Positions 62,231-64,000 of a stretch of DNA of 64,000 nt are shown in pieces. Origin of the DNA: Balneola sp. (GTDB taxonomy: Bacteria > Bacteroidota > Rhodothermia > Balneolales > Balneolaceae); assembly GCA_017643645.1 (NCBI GenBank), contig JAEPNB010000004.1, positions 186,001-250,000 on the forward strand, given 5' to 3'. Under the pieces are notes generated by a model. That model saw only the letters and a program-made list of their open reading frames with translations, did not search any database and was not told the origin of the DNA. A program made the position numbers and the translations under genes. Numbering within the stretch: the first letter of the stretch is position 1; every line of letters begins with the position of its first letter.

Positions 62231-62701
62231 TCAATGATTTAATTTTTGTTGTAGAGATATCATTTCTAAAACAGCTAACGCGGCTTCACCACCTTTGTTT
62301 CCTTTTTCTCCCACTCTTTCTAAAGCTTGCTTTACATCATCCGTTGTTAACACTCCAAACGCTACTGGTTTTTTTGAGCGTATATTGATATCAGTAATTC
62401 CTCTGGTAACAGCATCACAAACGTATTCGAAATGAGGAGTTCCTCCTCTTATTACTACTCCCAAAGCTATAATCCCATCAACGGACTTACTATCCAACAT
62501 ACTTTGAACAGCTAAAGGGAGTTCAAAAGAACCCGGACATCTGGCTACTATTATGTCCTCTTCAATGATACCATTTCCCTTTAATGCTTTCAGAGCTCCT
62601 TCCAACATTCTTTCTGTGATCGAAGAATTCCATCTTGAAACAACAATTCCAATTTTAGCATCTTTCGGTTTGGTACTTCCTTCTATATATGTAATACTCA
62701 T
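62231..62701 (-). CDS. ribH: 6,7-dimethyl-8-ribityllumazine synthase
   Basis: The penultimate step of riboflavin biosynthesis. The 156-residue protein has GIVVSRWNSSITERMLEGA, ARCPGSFELPLAV, LGVVIRGGTPHFEYVCDA (with the catalytic His) and FGVLTTDDVKQALER. It begins one base after the PHP gene stop and ends 70 bases before uppS. The size is normal and the active-site residues are present. Confidence 0.96.
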   Translation of the reverse strand: MSITYIEGSTKPKDAKIGIVVSRWNSSITERMLEGALKALKGNGIIEEDIIVARCPGSFELPLAVQSMLDSKSVDGIIALGVVIRGGTPHFEYVCDAVTRGITDINIRSKKPVAFGVLTTDDVKQALERVGEKGNKGGEAALAVLEMISLQQKLNH

Positions 62702-62702
62702 G

Positions 62703-63554
62703 CTACTCTTTTACTAGGATAGTTTGTTTTCTTTGATCTGTCATTCTTTTCATTGAAGCTACATATTTCTCAGCTATGGCAACAACTCCAACTAGTGAAT
62801 GCCCTGTTTCAATACTTCCGTGATAATCACTCCCGCCGGTTTTCAACAAAGATTTTTTGTCACACAAGTTCGAATAAAATTCCTGTTTTCTAAAATTGTG
62901 ACTAGGGTGTATACACTCCAGCCCATCAATACCCATATTTATGAATTCTTCTATTTCTACTTCTGAGTATAATCTTCCCGGATGAGCCAAAATAGCTGCT
63001 CCACCTACATTTTTTATCATTTGTATTGCTTCCTGAGAAGTGGGATAGCTATTCTTAATTTCACCCAGTTTTTCATTACTTAAATATAACTCAAAAGCCT
63101 CATTAAAACTCGAAACGTATCCTTTGTCTATCAGTATTTTCGCAATGTGAGGCCTGCCCAGATTTCCTCCTGCAGCTTCTGCCCAAACCTCATTATAGTC
63201 TACATCGATTTTACGGTTATTTAAGGTATTTATGATGCCTTTTATCCTTGCTATTCTTTTGCCCCTCTGGTTATTTAAAAAATCACCAAAGTAATCTGTA
63301 TCTGTTTCAAAATAATAAGCAAGTATATGTACTTCCTTTTCCTTAAACACAGTAGTTACCTCAACGCCCGGTATTAGTTCTATTCCGTATTCATCTGCGA
63401 ATGGACGAGCTTGTTTATAGCCTTCGAAAGTGTCGTGATCTGTAATTGACACTGTTTTCAACTTCTTTGATGCAGCCAGCATAATCACTTCTTCAGGCGA
63501 TAATTTTCCGTCTGAACATGTAGTGTGGATATGGAGATCTGCTTTATGAGGCAT
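62703..63554 (-). CDS. PHP domain phosphoesterase
   Basis: A protein of 283 residues with the four PHP metal motifs: DLHIHTTCSDG at 6-16, SITDHDTFEG near 36-45, ILAHPGR and a final TGGSDYHG. It resembles the RNase AM/YciV-like 3',5'-nucleoside bisphosphate phosphatases; the exact substrate is inferred from family resemblance. It overlaps the upstream S41-like gene by one base and is followed by ribH after one base, so it lies in the same operon. Confidence 0.9.
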   Translation of the reverse strand: MPHKADLHIHTTCSDGKLSPEEVIMLAASKKLKTVSITDHDTFEGYKQARPFADEYGIELIPGVEVTTVFKEKEVHILAYYFETDTDYFGDFLNNQRGKRIARIKGIINTLNNRKIDVDYNEVWAEAAGGNLGRPHIAKILIDKGYVSSFNEAFELYLSNEKLGEIKNSYPTSQEAIQMIKNVGGAAILAHPGRLYSEVEIEEFINMGIDGLECIHPSHNFRKQEFYSNLCDKKSLLKTGGSDYHGSIETGHSLVGVVAIAEKYVASMKRMTDQRKQTILVKE

Positions 63555-64000
63555 TAGTTTTTGCCTGATAGCAAGGAATCAATTTTATCTGGATTATCAA
63601 TAAGATGAATAGCAGATTTAAGTTGCTCATCTTTTGAAAGCGAAGCTTCTGTTCTGACTGATTGCCCTCCGCTTCTGGCTTTTAGTTCTAACCAGATCAT
63701 TTTCTCAACAAAATCTTTACTCCGGTTCAACTCTTCCTCTTTTTGAACTTCAATCAGCTTTCTTAATTGATTAATTTGCAGTTCAGCTCCTTCAACTTCT
63801 GAAAGGTCATTTTGTATAACATCTAAGTGATCCTCGGTCTCATTAGCAAAACTGAAGCCTGTTTCACCCAGATAGATTTTGAAATCTTCAAATATACCTT
63901 CCGGAATATCTTCAAAATCAGAGTCTCTATTTTTTGCGTAATACTCAGTTGTAAAATCAAAAACAGCTCCTTTTTGTAGCAAAGATATTTCTATCAAACT
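63554..64000 (-). CDS. C-terminal part of a probable S41-family (CTP) peptidase
   Basis: The frame is open to the right edge of the window, so only the last 148 or so residues are seen; the apparent TTG start at 63997 is an internal leucine codon. The visible start (EISLLQKGAVFDFTTEYYAKN) resembles the segment just after the protease domain in Bacteroidetes S41 carboxyl-terminal processing peptidases; the rest is a helical, charged tail (LRKLIEVQKEEELNRSKDFV). No catalytic residue is inside the window, so the family call is tentative. Confidence 0.5.
   Translation of the reverse strand, partial: SLIEISLLQKGAVFDFTTEYYAKNRDSDFEDIPEGIFEDFKIYLGETGFSFANETEDHLDVIQNDLSEVEGAELQINQLRKLIEVQKEEELNRSKDFVEKMIWLELKARSGGQSVRTEASLSKDEQLKSAIHLIDNPDKIDSLLSGKN

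Noticed and set aside
1-64000. CRISPR array
   Set aside because: No regularly spaced direct repeats with unique spacers and no cas genes were found.
1-64000. tRNA, rRNA, tmRNA or RNase P RNA genes
   Set aside because: No cloverleaf with CCA-adjacent acceptor or conserved rRNA blocks was recognised in the gaps; most gaps are too short or filled by repeats.

Overview
The window is an AT-rich (by eye under 40% GC), gene-dense chromosomal segment of a Gram-negative bacterium of the Bacteroidota/Balneolota/Rhodothermota group. The signs are a type IX secretion system (T9SS) plug-like protein and a T9SS C-terminal sorting domain, a one-polypeptide hybrid two-component regulator, three Skp/OmpH genes behind bamA, a 30-residue AURKAIP1/COX24-type ribosomal protein, and a TAnnTTTG promoter motif before recA. 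A marine Balneolaceae-like host is my best inference, but no rRNA is present to prove it.

Layout. (1) 1-14196: a partial T9SS plug-like gene, then a tightly packed minus-strand block transcribed NFACT protein > aroK > aroB > tamB-like > rnr > protease/propeller/Omp85 fusion. (2) 14239-20869: small hypothetical genes, the 30-aa ribosomal protein gene, an HU-type gene, a sodium:alanine symporter, upp, lptC, an OstA-like LPS-transport gene and an unrecognised protein. (3) 20870-26020 and 34508-35462: repeat-rich accessory stretches holding dispersed hairpin elements (called A, B and C here) between single genes: S10 carboxypeptidase, an endonuclease/phosphatase-family protein, DUF2200, a membrane protein and a GNAT acetyltransferase. 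(4) 26021-34507: a T9SS-exported beta-lactamase-fold hydrolase, a hybrid histidine kinase/AraC regulator, and a divergent di-heme cytochrome (DUF1111), Rieske protein and porin operon behind a perfect 16-bp palindrome. (5) 35906-43958: EF-G-like GTPase, asparaginase, tryptophan 2,3-dioxygenase, kynureninase-like enzyme and surface or hypothetical proteins. (6) 44121-44533: a decayed four-helix-bundle (S23/IVP) gene bounded by 29-bp inverted repeats. (7) 44570-55358: recA-recX-AI-2E transporter-purN-purH, then the rod-shape operon mreB-mreC-mreD-PBP2-rodA. (8) 55355-64000: rnhB, a VWA protein, and a minus-strand envelope operon (S41-like C-terminus, PHP phosphoesterase, ribH, uppS, bamA and three skp/ompH genes) ending at a strong terminator.

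Most of the window is housekeeping: outer-membrane assembly (BamA, Skp, TamB-like, LptC/OstA), cell shape and wall (Mre/Rod, UppS), DNA repair (RecA/RecX, RNase HII), purine, riboflavin and aromatic biosynthesis. The least explained parts are the hairpin-repeat family, the inverted-repeat-bounded S23 unit, and the palindrome-controlled cytochrome/Rieske/porin operon. No tRNA, rRNA, CRISPR array, transposase or phage gene was seen.
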